NCBI GenBank assembly: GCA_003194525.1
Contig: NBIV01000019.1
Coordinates: forward strand, 62,001 to 126,000
Reading direction: 5' to 3'
Length of the DNA stretch: 64,000 nt
Origin: Gracilariopsis chorda
Taxonomy: Eukaryota > Rhodophyta > Florideophyceae > Gracilariales > Gracilariaceae
Each line of letters starts with the position of its first letter. The first letter of the stretch is position 1. A program made the position numbers and the translations under genes. Below are positions 40,595 to 50,065 of the stretch, one piece after another. Under the pieces are notes generated by a model. It worked only from the letters and a program-made list of their open reading frames with translations. It was not told the origin of the DNA and did not search any database.

Positions 40595-41485
40595 CTACAG
40601 GTCTGAATCCGTGTCGCACTCATTGTTATCGGGTGAGTCATTCCGTTTGGTTTTACCCTTAAGGCTTTTGTTCACCTTCTGAAGATGTTTTTCCTTCATC
40701 CGTTTCCTCAATTTCTTACCGGTGCTGGAGTTCAAGGAGTCGGGTTCCGACCCATGGTCCTTTCTCCTTCTCCAATTGGTGTTCTTCTTCCGTTTTGGTC
40801 TACATCGCCGCTCATTCTCTGAGCTCAACAAATTTCCGCCGCCAGTGTCTCATCCATCGGGGCTCTGCTTGATTCTACTAGTTCGTTCCAGGTGGTATGT
40901 ATACTCCGGGACTTCGTGTAACTGACAGTCTTCCCGTTTCCAAAATGATTCGGAAAGCATTTCACCAGTTTGCTTTATACAAAGGAATGACTCAATAGCC
41001 TTCGTTTCCGAGAAAAAATTTGGAACAGCTGATTAAATGGTGCCACTACCGGGACGGTTTGCGGGCTTTGCGTGGCCTCCCATCTGTTTTCTTGCAAAGA
41101 ATCCTGCACCCTTTGGTTTATGTATTTCTGAGCCTCCTGCTCGAGAATTTGAAAAACCAGAGCTGGTACTTTCTGGGCGAGCTCGTGGCTAGCTAGGTCA
41201 ATCACCATTTTGGTATTTCTATCCAAAAACAACTTGGGTTTTACCACCTTAGGTATGTTTTCATCGTTTGCTTCTATTATTTGGTCCGATGTTATACCAG
41301 TTCTTGGCGCCACCGGAAAAGATACTCTTTTTGAAGTCATTACTGGGAGAGCGCCATTTTCCACTGTAGTTTTCCTGTCTTCGGCATACAACTCTACGGT
41401 AGTTATTATGTAATAGTTCCTCTGCGTTGTCCAGTATCGGTTTGACGATTCTGTGGGATGATCTCGCGCTGGTTTTTCGGGTCAA
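40595..41485 (-). pseudogene. gag: Element J gag N-terminal part
   Basis: Probable ATG at 41485 (MTRKTSARSSHRIVKPILDN), then in another frame 41391-40975 (PFNQLFQIFSRKRRLLSHSF at the end; helical ELAQKVPALVFQILEQEAQK in the middle) and 40831-40595, a strongly basic Lys/Arg/Ser stretch (PKRKKNTNWRRRKDHGSEPD). The same order, Ser/Arg start, helix, basic stretch, is seen in Gy1 Gag. Confidence 0.6.
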
Positions 41486-41500
41486 TGAACCTCTGGAAAC

Positions 41501-42239
41501 TGTGTTCGGTTACGGCAGATCTAATGGGTAAACTCATGTTTCACTGAATCGTTTTCTATTTACAATCAATATCACACGATGTTTCAAAATGCACTTCCTT
41601 CCAAGTTCTTTTTCCGAAAACCAATACGTATAGTTCCAGACTGTGAGTTGGGAGAAAAACTGTGGTAAAACCAGAAGGGTGTCGATTTCTAGCTGAACAG
41701 TCCCTCTGGATAATCTCTGTTGCAAGTGCAGCGAGTGATTAATCTGGACAGTGTATATGTGGTAGGCCAATAGTTTTGGCAGCACAAATCTTCTAGGGGC
41801 GCAAGATAGCCAGGCGAACTAAACGTCACGTATTGGTTATGTTGGTAATATAGAGCTCACGCGCTAATAGAGCTTGAATAATCTAACTTGAACCAAAAGA
41901 TTCACTGCATAAACCGATTTGGATCACACTTAGCCAAGAGGTGCTTACTTTTACCATTTTTGAGAGATAGCGCTGCAACATCCTTAAGGGTGAGTCAAGC
42001 TCAATCTCAGGTGCACTTTGCTACGTGGCATACGTTGAGACCGGCTCTAGTGGCATGGCCCCACGCCACAATAGCTGAGTGTCACGTGTCACTGCCTATC
42101 TAAAATAATTAAGGAAATTAGTACTCTAATTAGTCAGCCACTCTAACCCACGTGGCATACTATGCAATTTGTTCAAAACGCGTAGCACTGCCTATATGGT
42201 TAGATATTACTGTGTTACAGACCAAACAAGTAGTATCTC
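41501..42239. other. AT-rich sequence between J and E
   Basis: No gene recognised. The last part has repeated CACGTGGCA/CACGCCACA-like words and is the pre-insertion target of element E, ending in ATCTC (42235-42239). Confidence 0.5.
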
Positions 42240-42374
42240 TGTGAGTCAAAGTTCCTAACTCTCGTTTACTTGGTTGTGCTGCTGCCTTGACTTATATATC
42301 TAATCTCCACTGTAATGCTGTTTGACCTTTCAAAAGGTGCAATGCAGCAATGCTCATGCTTCTGCTGTTTGACA
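42240..42374 (-). repeat. Element E 3' LTR
   Basis: 135 bp; on the minus strand TGTCAAACAGC...TGACTCACA. A direct repeat of GCTGTTTGAC at its right part (plus strand 42315 and 42364 regions) explains the deletion in the other LTR. The pol stop lies inside it at 42354-42356. Confidence 0.92.
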
Positions 42375-45300
42375 GTCCCCGGTTGCTGCATTACGCTGTT
42401 GGCAGAGAGGTTTCGTAACTCGAAGGCGATTGCAAAGCTGGCGAAAGCGGTCCCGATGAAGGGGTTTTGTAAGTATATCTGCCAGCATGTCGTTTGTAGG
42501 AATACGATGAAGTTGTATGTGTTCTTCTGTAACATGGTGCTGCAGATAGTGATGGCGAATATCCAGGTATTTTCTGCGTTTCGTTGGAGCTTGATTTTCG
42601 GCGATGAGGATGGCTGAGCGATTGTCTATAAAATGAGGGGTGGGCGATTTGTTCTGGATATGTACCGATTCGAGAAGGCGGCGAATCCACTGAGTGTGCT
42701 GAGTGGCAAACGTTGCCGAAATGTATTCGGCCTCTGTTGTTGAGAGTGCCACAATACTTTGCTTCTTGGAGTACCATGAGATCGGTGTTGGGCCATAGCA
42801 GTGCACATTACCAGATATGGACTTCCGGTTTTTGGCGTTCGCATAGTCCGCATCGCTGTAAGTCTGAAGTTCAGAGTGGGTGTATGGATGAATTGGGCTA
42901 GATGGTTCGTAGAGAAGGCCATGAGTTGTTGTTCCCCGGAGGTACCGAAGTAGAGTCTTCAGCGCTTTCCAGTGGTGTGTTTGGGGATGCTTCATATGTT
43001 GTGTAAGTCTGTTGGTGATGTATGTGATGTCTGGCCGTGTGCAATCCGTGATGTATCTGATCTCGCCAAGAATCTGTCGGAAAGAAGTGGCTTGTTCTGG
43101 TTGTAATGGCGGTGTGCTTGGTTGCTGGTCCAGTGCTTTGATGTGTTCGTATGGTGTCTGAGTGGCGTTGCAGTCTGTCATGCCTGTCTGCTTGAGGATG
43201 GCTTCTATGGCATCGGGTTGTGAGATGTGAACTCCGCCTGTAGGGGTGTAAGCGATGGTCCAGTTAAGAAAGCGAGTGGGTCTCCCCAAACGTTTGATTT
43301 GATACTTGGAAGCCATTTTGGTGTATAGTCCATCGATGAGCTGCTTTGTAGACGCTAGAACTAGAAAGTCATCTATTGTTGTACTGATGATTGTAATACC
43401 GTTCTTAGAGACTTTGGTATATAGGCAGGGGTCATGTTCCGAGGCCACAAAGTTGTGCGCGGTTAGGAAAGTCTTGAGACCGCGATTGTAATAGTAGGCT
43501 GCGGGTGGTGACCCGTAAATGTTGCCTATTAGTTCGCCATACTGTGTGTTGTGTTTGCGAGTTCCGTCGAAGAGTGTCATCTGTTTGACGTACACGGGCT
43601 TGTCATGGTCGTATTGTTCGTGGAGATATGCTGAGGTGATGTCGAAATGTTCCAAGGGCATTTGATGTTGAGCGTGAAGCGCAAAGAGTAGTCGTTGGGT
43701 GGTGCGGTCGGCAGTATAAGTTGTTGTGTGTTTAGGATTGAAGTGGAGGCCAGGCTTCATCAGATCCCCCCTGATATTACATCGTGCTTTGCGTTGTGTG
43801 ACGCTGCCTTCAGTGTCCTTTTTGTACCTATATAGCATCATGAGGGGTATAATCATGTTGGGGGGTGGCTGAAACGCTGGGGATAGCCATCGAATGCAGT
43901 GATGTGCATCTATGTTGTGTAGTTCTTTGTCGTGAGCAGTCTTCCACTCGGGTGCATCGGGATAGTGACGAGCCTGTATCACATTGGCTGGGGGAGGGGT
44001 GCTTATGTCTATGACTGTGGGAGTGGGATGGTTTCGAGTTGTGGCATGAAACGCTTGAGTAGTGGCTGCCGCTGGATCCGTGTGTTTGTGATAGGGTGTA
44101 AAGTCCTTTGCTCTTATGCGTTGATATTGATTTGTACTAAGGTTTAGTACTACTATATGAGTGAGACTGTCTGCGTACATGTACCTTGCCGGATTGGCGC
44201 GCGGTTGGAGTTTCTTCTTCGGTGAATATATTGGAAGAGTTCCGAGCTGGCCAAATGTATAGATGCGCTTGATTGCCGGTTGTTGATTATGCCATATGTG
44301 GTATGGGGAAGTGTTAGTGGCCGAGTGGTGAAGCAGGTTATATTTGAAGATGGCATCTCGAGCTGCATCCTCCCAGTATGAGTCATCTAAACCTGAGGTG
44401 TCGAGGTTGGCACGAACTGTGTTCATGATTGTTCGGTTGATTCTTTCCGCAATGGAATTTTCTTGTGGTTGGTGTGGTGTCCGTAGATGATGTGTTACAT
44501 GGTGTTTGTTGTATATGGCTTGAATGTTTGCTGAGGTGTACTCCTTGGCATTGTCACTACGGAAATCCGTGAGAGGTAGTTTCATTTTCTGTTGTATGTA
44601 GTGTAGTGTTATGTCAATGTACTGTGGAATGTCCTTTCGATTGCGCAAAAAGTGCGCAAGTACGAAGCGACTTGCTGCGCATATGAGGATGAGCATGTGA
44701 TTATTGCCATGACGAGAGGTGGGTTTGATGGGACCGCAGGTGTCAGAACTGATGTATGCTCCTGGCTGGTACTGATGATGAGTGCGTTTGTGTGGTGAGG
44801 GGTGGGCTTTGGCGTGTTGGCATGCACTACACGTCAGGGGTGAGTTGTAGGGAAGAGATGTTGGCATGGAGGGTATGAGTCGTTTTTGGGCCGTTAGTTG
44901 GAGCTTTCGAAGATTTGCGTGGTTGAGCTTGAGATGCCAGTTGTGGGCTTGAATTTGTGATGTGGTGCTGCGTAACTGTCGGTCTGGGTGTCTTAAATGT
45001 TGCAGCGACTGTGTGGTGATGGTGGTGGGAGTACCCCTGGCCTTGTGAAGTGTGTTGACGGGAGGGGGACGTGCAGCCACATGTGTTGGGCCTGATGGGA
45101 GGAGTGGGGGTGCTTGTGTCTTTCGAAGTTTAACCGGTGTGCGTTTATACGCTATCGTGCGTGAAGTATATGCATTAGCGCATTGAGGCATGGTTCCTGT
45201 CAGCTCATACTGATTACGGGTCCATGTTGTCCGTGCTATGGGTGTTGGTGGACTTGATCTGGTGTTGACAATATAGCCATAACGAGGTGTGAAATATACG

Positions 45301-46520
45301 AGTCCATAGCGACTTGCCAGATCGTGGACGGAGAGTAAGTTGTGGCGTAGATTCCTATTCGCCACTGCATACGTGCTAATGATGTTCGTGCTCCGATGCG
45401 GACGGATTTGTACCAGTCCATGGTGGCTGCATGGGGTCATCTGGTTGAGAGCAGTCTGCGTTAGTGTGGGTTTTCGAATCAATGTCATGTTGTGTGTGGG
45501 TTTGATGATATGTGTGGGGTGAGCACCGCTATCCAATATGTACTTACCGTTGTTGTCGGTATGTATGTCGGAGTGTATTTCTGCCTGGGGTTGGGGAGAG
45601 GGTGCTGGATGGGTTGGCATGACCGGGAGTTGCATGTGATGCGGAAGTGCCGCGTATGGATAGGTTGTATGTGGGAGTTGTGTTTGAGTGAACATGGTTC
45701 GTGGTTTCGCGTTATGGAATTTGGGGTTTCGTGGATCTCGGCACTGGGCGTCGGTGTGGTTGCAGGGCCGTCCAAATGCCATATGGAACTGCCAAAGCTG
45801 ATGTGGTGGTATTCTCGGTTGTTGGTAGTACTGTCGTCTGTACGGTCGACGAGTGTCATTTTGATGGCGGAGTGCCGGTCCGTAGTCCCCGGTGACTCTA
45901 GGAGTGGTGGATACCGATGGGCTGGGCGTGAGAAGCGGTTGATATAGGTTGAAAAGTTCCATGAATGTTCGTGTGAAGGTCTTTATGTTGGTGGGTTTGT
46001 TCGCGAGTATGGGTCCGAGAATTGTGGTGATGGTGGTGTTGTTGCGGAGGCCGGCAATGAGGAAGTCTACGGTTGTGCTTTCGTCTGTAATGTCCGGATA
46101 TCGGGCTGCTATCATCTTCTGACGTACCACTGTGTGTTGCGTGATGTAGTCGTCTATAGTGGTGTCGGTGTTGAAAGTGATGCTCTCGGCTTCCGTTTTA
46201 AGGAATTGATGATCCTCTTTGGAGGACTGGGTGATGTGACTGATAATCTTTTGTACGAGATCGTGTGGCGTTGGACGATCCCCTGGGACTATCAAGAGAC
46301 CTAGAATCTTTGATGGCACGCTGCTAAGAACTGCGGCCAGCAAGCGATTCTTCCTATCGTAATGCTGCTGAAGTGGTTCTGCTGCCTCTGGGTTCGGCGG
46401 ATTGTGCTCGAGATGGTCAATGGCTTGAATGGTCGCGGCATATGTTTGCAAAGCGAGGTACCAGGGTGCATAGTTAGAGACGTCTTGGTCAGGTATGCGG
46501 TGAATTTTTTCGGTGTCCAT
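42354..46520 (-). CDS. gag-pol: Element E Gag-Pol polyprotein, intact
   Basis: 1388 codons from ATG 46520 (MDTEKIHRIPDQDVSNYAPW). Gag occupies about residues 1-290, with a cluster FGRPCNHTDAQC where copia elements have their zinc knuckle. Protease YILDSGAHPTHI near 330; pre-integrase WHLKLNHANLRKLQL with CSACQHAKAH near 530-580; integrase Asp in SSDTCGP, Asp in FRSDNAKEY, Glu in QENSIAERINRT near 600-700; RT with FDITSAYLHEQYD near 980 and catalytic TIDDFLVL near 1065; RNase H with YSDADYANAKNRKS near 1240, STTEAEYISATF and ADILTKPL at the end. The RT lacks the usual Tyr of YVDD, as does G (IMDD). Its last seven codons lie in the 3' LTR. No stop or frameshift: potentially active. Confidence 0.95.
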   Translation of the reverse strand: MDTEKIHRIPDQDVSNYAPWYLALQTYAATIQAIDHLEHNPPNPEAAEPLQQHYDRKNRLLAAVLSSVPSKILGLLIVPGDRPTPHDLVQKIISHITQSSKEDHQFLKTEAESITFNTDTTIDDYITQHTVVRQKMIAARYPDITDESTTVDFLIAGLRNNTTITTILGPILANKPTNIKTFTRTFMELFNLYQPLLTPSPSVSTTPRVTGDYGPALRHQNDTRRPYRRQYYQQPRIPPHQLWQFHMAFGRPCNHTDAQCRDPRNPKFHNAKPRTMFTQTQLPHTTYPYAALPHHMQLPVMPTHPAPSPQPQAEIHSDIHTDNNGKYILDSGAHPTHIIKPTHNMTLIRKPTLTQTALNQMTPCSHHGLVQIRPHRSTNIISTYAVANRNLRHNLLSVHDLASRYGLVYFTPRYGYIVNTRSSPPTPIARTTWTRNQYELTGTMPQCANAYTSRTIAYKRTPVKLRKTQAPPLLPSGPTHVAARPPPVNTLHKARGTPTTITTQSLQHLRHPDRQLRSTTSQIQAHNWHLKLNHANLRKLQLTAQKRLIPSMPTSLPYNSPLTCSACQHAKAHPSPHKRTHHQYQPGAYISSDTCGPIKPTSRHGNNHMLILICAASRFVLAHFLRNRKDIPQYIDITLHYIQQKMKLPLTDFRSDNAKEYTSANIQAIYNKHHVTHHLRTPHQPQENSIAERINRTIMNTVRANLDTSGLDDSYWEDAARDAIFKYNLLHHSATNTSPYHIWHNQQPAIKRIYTFGQLGTLPIYSPKKKLQPRANPARYMYADSLTHIVVLNLSTNQYQRIRAKDFTPYHKHTDPAAATTQAFHATTRNHPTPTVIDISTPPPANVIQARHYPDAPEWKTAHDKELHNIDAHHCIRWLSPAFQPPPNMIIPLMMLYRYKKDTEGSVTQRKARCNIRGDLMKPGLHFNPKHTTTYTADRTTQRLLFALHAQHQMPLEHFDITSAYLHEQYDHDKPVYVKQMTLFDGTRKHNTQYGELIGNIYGSPPAAYYYNRGLKTFLTAHNFVASEHDPCLYTKVSKNGITIISTTIDDFLVLASTKQLIDGLYTKMASKYQIKRLGRPTRFLNWTIAYTPTGGVHISQPDAIEAILKQTGMTDCNATQTPYEHIKALDQQPSTPPLQPEQATSFRQILGEIRYITDCTRPDITYITNRLTQHMKHPQTHHWKALKTLLRYLRGTTTHGLLYEPSSPIHPYTHSELQTYSDADYANAKNRKSISGNVHCYGPTPISWYSKKQSIVALSTTEAEYISATFATQHTQWIRRLLESVHIQNKSPTPHFIDNRSAILIAENQAPTKRRKYLDIRHHYLQHHVTEEHIQLHRIPTNDMLADILTKPLHRDRFRQLCNRLRVTKPLCQQRNAATGDCQTAEA

Positions 46521-46774
46521 ATTGGAGGAGGTTAGTTTAGAGGGAATGGGAGACGGTGTTGAGCTGGGTGGTGAGTTGTGATGGCTGTGTTGCGTGGTAT
46601 CCTTGGGAATGTGCTTGTCGTTTGCGTTTTGTATTGCGTTTGTGTATAGGTTGAGAATGTAGGGGTCTTGGCGGAGAGCCCGTCCTTGTCGGCGGGCGTG
46701 ACGTTCGGAGTTCGTTGTGGGGTGTGAGATGGGAGAGAGAGAAGTTGAGTGCTACGAGGTCATTCGTTGCGTGA
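46521..46774 (-). other. Element E untranslated leader
   Basis: About 250 bp between primer site and start codon, no ORF of note. A typical leader that would carry the packaging signal. Confidence 0.6.
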
Positions 46775-46785
46775 GGCCCATAACC
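46775..46785 (-). promoter_or_regulatory. Element E half-tRNA(iMet) primer binding site
   Basis: Directly next to the LTR end the minus strand reads GGTTATGGGCC. Its complement GGCCCATAACC is the anticodon stem-loop of eukaryotic initiator tRNA-Met (anticodon CAU). Drosophila copia and yeast Ty5 are known to be primed from this internal region of the tRNA. The identical site recurs in G at 58646-58656. Confidence 0.8.
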
Positions 46786-46873
46786 TGTGAGTCAAAGGTC
46801 CTAACTCTCGTTTACTTGGTTGTGCTGCTGCCTTGACTTATATATCTAATCTCCACTGTAATGCTGTTTGACA
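46786..46873 (-). repeat. Element E 5' LTR with 47-bp deletion
   Basis: 88 bp. Apart from one substitution it equals the 3' LTR minus 47 bp; the deletion joins two GCTGTTTGAC repeats. G's LTR has the long form, so deletion in E is the simpler reading. The loss is in the U3 part. Confidence 0.88.
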
Positions 46874-46896
46874 ATCTCGTCCCTGTCGTTATATAA

Positions 46897-47030
46897 TGTA
46901 GAAGAAAGGTCCTGACTGTCGTTTATCTGGAAGTGCTGCTGTTTTGGCTGATGTATCTCCTCTTCACTATAATGCTGTTTGAATTTCAAAAGAAGCAATG
47001 CAGCAATGGTCAAGAGTCTGCTGTTTGACA
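46897..47030 (-). repeat. Element G 3' LTR
   Basis: 134 bp, plus strand TGTAGAAGAAAGG...CTGTTTGACA, full-length form like E's 3' LTR. It lies 18 bp from E's right duplication. Confidence 0.85.
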
Positions 47031-47866
47031 GTCCCTGGTTGCTGGGTTGCGATGATTGCGGGGAGGTGCTGTCACTTGAAGTCGTGTTCGTTGTTGGCTG
47101 AATCTATCTTGGTGCAGGGGTTCTGTCAGAATATCTATTAGCATATCATTTGTTTTTATTCGTTGCAGGTGGGTGTGTTTGGTATTGACGTGATGCTACT
47201 GATAGTAGTGCCTGAGTTCCAAGTACTTTTGGCATTTTGTCGGGGCTTGGCTTTCTGCTATGAGAAAGGTGGACCAGTTATCGATAAAATGACGTGTTGA
47301 CGTTGTGTCTCGTACATGTATTGATTGCAAGAGCGTTCGAAGCCATTGAGTATTTTGCGTTGCAAATGTTGATGATATGTATTCGGCTTTTTCTTTAGAC
47401 AAGAACACGATACTTTGCTTTTTGCAGCACCACTAAATAAAGGTCTTTCCGAAGCAATGTATGTTCCCATATATGGATTTGCGATTCTTGGAGTTACCGT
47501 AATCCGAAGCGCTGTATGTGTTTAGATTTGAATTTTCGTATGTAGTGGGAGTATTCATGGCTGTGTAGAGCAGTCCGTGAGACTTGGTGCCTTGCGGATA
47601 TCAAAGAAGTGCCTTGAGTGGCTGCCAGTGGTATGCTTGTGGCTGTTACATGTGCTGCGCTAGTTGATGTGTTGCGTACATTATGTCAGGCCGTGTTCAA
47701 CCCGTAATGTAGTGGATTTTGGCCAAGTATTTGGCGGAAGGATGTACCCCGCAATGGGTTGAGAGGCGAGGTTGAAGGTTGTTGATCTAATGTGTTGGTA
47801 TGGTTGTATGGAGTGTGCATGGGGTTGCAGTTGTGCATCCCTATTGTTCAGGAATAGTCTTGATGG
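47031..47866 (-). pseudogene. pol: Element G RNase H and RT end
   Basis: The ORFs 47408-47196 (KAEYISSTFATQNTQWLRTL, HFIDNWSTFLIAES) and 47470-47258 match E's RNase H (STTEAEYISATFATQHTQWI). Further up, decayed DTIKTIPEQ, then HTTKPLRG-like sequence parallels E's DAIEAILKQTGMTDCNATQT. Several stops; the piece ends at the TA where the DNA transposon inserted. Confidence 0.85.
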
Positions 47867-47868
47867 TA

Positions 47869-47895
47869 ACCCTCCCAGCGGGGATATTTGGCACA
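47869..47895 (+). repeat. Left terminal inverted repeat of the pogo-like element
   Basis: 27 bp starting ACCCTC; pairs with 50037-50063 with about six mismatches. Confidence 0.8.
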
Positions 47896-48037
47896 AATTT
47901 TCGCAGGCAGAAATCGTCCTCCACGGCTTCAAACGGACGCTTTTTACAGGAGATTTCTGAAGCCACGTTGTCCCAAGGCCTAACCTGGGGGAATTTGGCG
48001 AAGCCCCGATCACCCACTTCAACTCATCGCAAGCCGA

Positions 48038-49891
48038 TTACCTTGTGCTGAGCCCCAACAGGGCTGTGGCGGCTTCGGCCGCCGCTACATTATGCTCCTC
48101 TAAAGACCCGTCTTCATTTCGCTCTTGCCGCCAGAGCGTCAGAAGTGGAATATCATCGGTGGCGTCCCATAAACCAGCTCCATCAACATTATCCCCGCCT
48201 GCTAACTGCATGTTTTCCTTGCCTGGCCCAACATACTTTACCGTTCTTGATCTCCGCTGCGCCCTCCCGCCATTCGTCACATTCTTCAACACACCCACAT
48301 CAGACAAAACCGCGGCTGGCGCACCCGACATGCTTTTCATATTTGAACGCATATGACAAACAGGTGCCTGTAATGGTGCAGCTTCCCACAAGACACGATG
48401 GGCGGAACTGTTATTCTGTAACGTCTGCTCTACTAACGCGACACCTATCGTGGCATTGTCCTCACGCTCCACAATTTCTCGAATCCGCGAATAGATAACA
48501 ACATCGGCTGTCCGTAATGTCATGTGCAGTTCTTTGTGCTGCTCAGTATTCTCGTTTGGAACTCGCTTCTCCATCGATAGCCGCTCGCGAAGCATCTCGT
48601 AGAATTGAAAATTCATCGGCCACATGCCGGTGGATATGAAGCTCTGTTGAACGACGTCTGCTGTAAGAACTTGAAATCCTGCAACACCCAGCTTAAGTTT
48701 GAATGCAATGTTCGCATTGCTATACATTCCAGTTTTTATCAGCACATCTCTGACCTGCCTTGTCCTTTCCTTGAACTTCTTATTAATGGTTGCGTCACAA
48801 GGTTGCAGAAAATGGGATGTATTTGCCGGAAGTTGGATAACAATTATGTTATATTTATGGCAGTACAGGATCCACTCGGCACCTTTACGGGAGCTATGGC
48901 CATCAAGGAGCAGCAGGACGGGCTTGTCAGGTGTCACAAACTTACGGCAGAACTCGTTGAAATGCGTAATGAGTTTGGGCATGATCTCCATTGTCATTGA
49001 CCCCTTCGTCGTTAGCGCGATATGGGTTCCATCCGGAATCCAGGTGTTCTCCGTCAACCACCGTAGACTGGCTGGTAGGTGGACTTTCGCGCTGCTCGGG
49101 ATCGGGGTTTTCCACCGCGGCATCACCTTTTTTCCGGACGCAACAAAGAAGGGTGGAGCAACTAGACCGGATGCTGAGGCGATTACCACAGCAGTAAGGT
49201 GGGCTCCATTGTCCTTTATATTGTGCCGCCTACCACCCAAATTAGAAGCGGATGCGGAGAAAGTTCGTCCTCGCTTTCCGTAATCTGCGCTTACTGCGGT
49301 CTCGTCCAAGTTCCAGATGCGGCTTGGGTCTTGGAACAGGTCGGAATGTTTTTGTTTCAAAGCTTTCAGGTGGTGAACGAGGGTGTGGACATGTTCTAAG
49401 TCCTCCCCAAGAAAGTACCGATGGCAGTGATTCTCTGTCTTTCGGTACGTGATGTTGCGGTGGCGTGCACGAAAGCTACGGATTGTGTCATCGCATGGGA
49501 GAGCGTTTTTGTAGCTGTGTCTGCCGTCCGCTGCTATAGTTGACATAGCTTCTTTGAGGTGATTGATATCGAATGCAAAGCCTCTTTCGGCGGCATGCTT
49601 TACTCTTTTCACAATCATTTCTTCTTCTTGTGTGCTCAAGACAGATGGTCGTCCTGCATGGTAGTCTACAGGACTCAAAAGTTTGTGCAACAGTGATTGC
49701 TTCTTTTCCTTCCAAGCTCGTCTTATGCGGTAAAGCGTTGTGAGGGATACAGAACAGCGTGCGGCAATGCTGGAAAGCTTCTCATTCGTCTGCAGCAATT
49801 GAAAAGCTTGGTTACGAGCCTTTCCCTCTTGGGCTCGTTGCAATTTGCTGCGTTTGAGACGAGCCGTCTGGCGTCTCATGGACTCGGGCAT
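48038..49891 (-). CDS. pogo/Tigger-type DDE transposase
   Basis: 617 codons with ATG at 49891 (MPESMRRQTARLKRSK). The first 60 residues are basic with a helix-turn-helix (LSSIAARCSVSLTTLYRIRR), followed by a second DNA-binding CENP-B-like part (FDINHLKEAMSTIA, CDDTIRSFRARH). The catalytic DDE_1 core shows IWNLDETAVS near residue 205 (first Asp), VLLLLDGHSSRKG near 340 (second Asp) and LQPCDATINKKFK near 375 (third acidic residue). A variable C-terminal region of about 200 residues follows. It cuts and pastes elements bearing its terminal repeats at TA. Length and motifs are complete, so it may be active. Confidence 0.92.
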   Translation of the reverse strand: MPESMRRQTARLKRSKLQRAQEGKARNQAFQLLQTNEKLSSIAARCSVSLTTLYRIRRAWKEKKQSLLHKLLSPVDYHAGRPSVLSTQEEEMIVKRVKHAAERGFAFDINHLKEAMSTIAADGRHSYKNALPCDDTIRSFRARHRNITYRKTENHCHRYFLGEDLEHVHTLVHHLKALKQKHSDLFQDPSRIWNLDETAVSADYGKRGRTFSASASNLGGRRHNIKDNGAHLTAVVIASASGLVAPPFFVASGKKVMPRWKTPIPSSAKVHLPASLRWLTENTWIPDGTHIALTTKGSMTMEIMPKLITHFNEFCRKFVTPDKPVLLLLDGHSSRKGAEWILYCHKYNIIVIQLPANTSHFLQPCDATINKKFKERTRQVRDVLIKTGMYSNANIAFKLKLGVAGFQVLTADVVQQSFISTGMWPMNFQFYEMLRERLSMEKRVPNENTEQHKELHMTLRTADVVIYSRIREIVEREDNATIGVALVEQTLQNNSSAHRVLWEAAPLQAPVCHMRSNMKSMSGAPAAVLSDVGVLKNVTNGGRAQRRSRTVKYVGPGKENMQLAGGDNVDGAGLWDATDDIPLLTLWRQERNEDGSLEEHNVAAAEAATALLGLSTR

Positions 49892-50036
49892 TGTGCTTCA
49901 TCCGCTACTAGACTGTGGAACAGTCAGAACCGAGTCAGAAGGAGTGGACAATGACGTAGCAGTCCAGTAGTGACCTGAATAAAGCCGAAACTGACAGGGA
50001 CAATGTGTGGCTCTTATGTCTTGCCAAATTGTTCCA

Positions 50037-50063
50037 TTTGCCAAATTACCCCGTTATGAGGGT
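50037..50063 (-). repeat. Right terminal inverted repeat of the pogo-like element
   Basis: 27 bp; contains GCCAAATTACCCCG and ends GAGGGT before TA. A second TTGCCAAATTG just inside suggests a subterminal repeat. Confidence 0.8.
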
Positions 50064-50065
50064 TA

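Larger units (their letters stand above)
37100..41500 (-). mobile_element. Element J: old Ty3/gypsy element of the A family, inverted relative to A
   Basis: Minus-strand order: gag N-terminal (41485-40595), capsid (40333-39690), gag C-terminal (39569-39048), protease (38910-38170), RT (38007-37411 and remnants to about 37150). Segment-by-segment nucleotide similarity to A covers gag, protease and RT start. No LTR was identified; the 3' part from RNase H on is missing. Numerous stops and frame changes. Confidence 0.8.
42240..46873 (-). mobile_element. Element E: intact Ty1/copia retrotransposon
   Basis: ATCTC flanks both ends (42235-42239, 46874-46878). The 3' LTR (42240-42374) and the 5' LTR (46786-46873) share TGTGAGTCAAAG...GTTTGACA with one substitution, but the 5' copy lacks 47 bp. 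One continuous 1388-codon polyprotein, a half-tRNA primer site and nearly identical LTRs indicate a recent insertion. G is an older relative. Confidence 0.95.
47869..50063 (-). mobile_element. pogo-like DNA transposon, apparently intact
   Basis: 2195 bp inside G, flanked by TA on both sides (47867-47868, 50064-50065). Terminal inverted repeats of about 27 bp: left ACCCTCCCAGCGGGG, right (reverse complement) ACCCTCATAACGGGG, continuing ATTTGGCA. Removing the element and one TA restores G's reading (LLQPD joined to TIKTI, as E's SQPDAIEAIL). It encodes one full transposase. Confidence 0.92.

Noticed and set aside
45492..45947. Plus-strand ORF opposite E gag
   Set aside because: Val/Gly/Cys-rich shadow of the polyprotein reading frame.
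46775..46785. tRNA gene for initiator Met
   Set aside because: Only the anticodon stem-loop sequence is present; it is a primer site next to an LTR.
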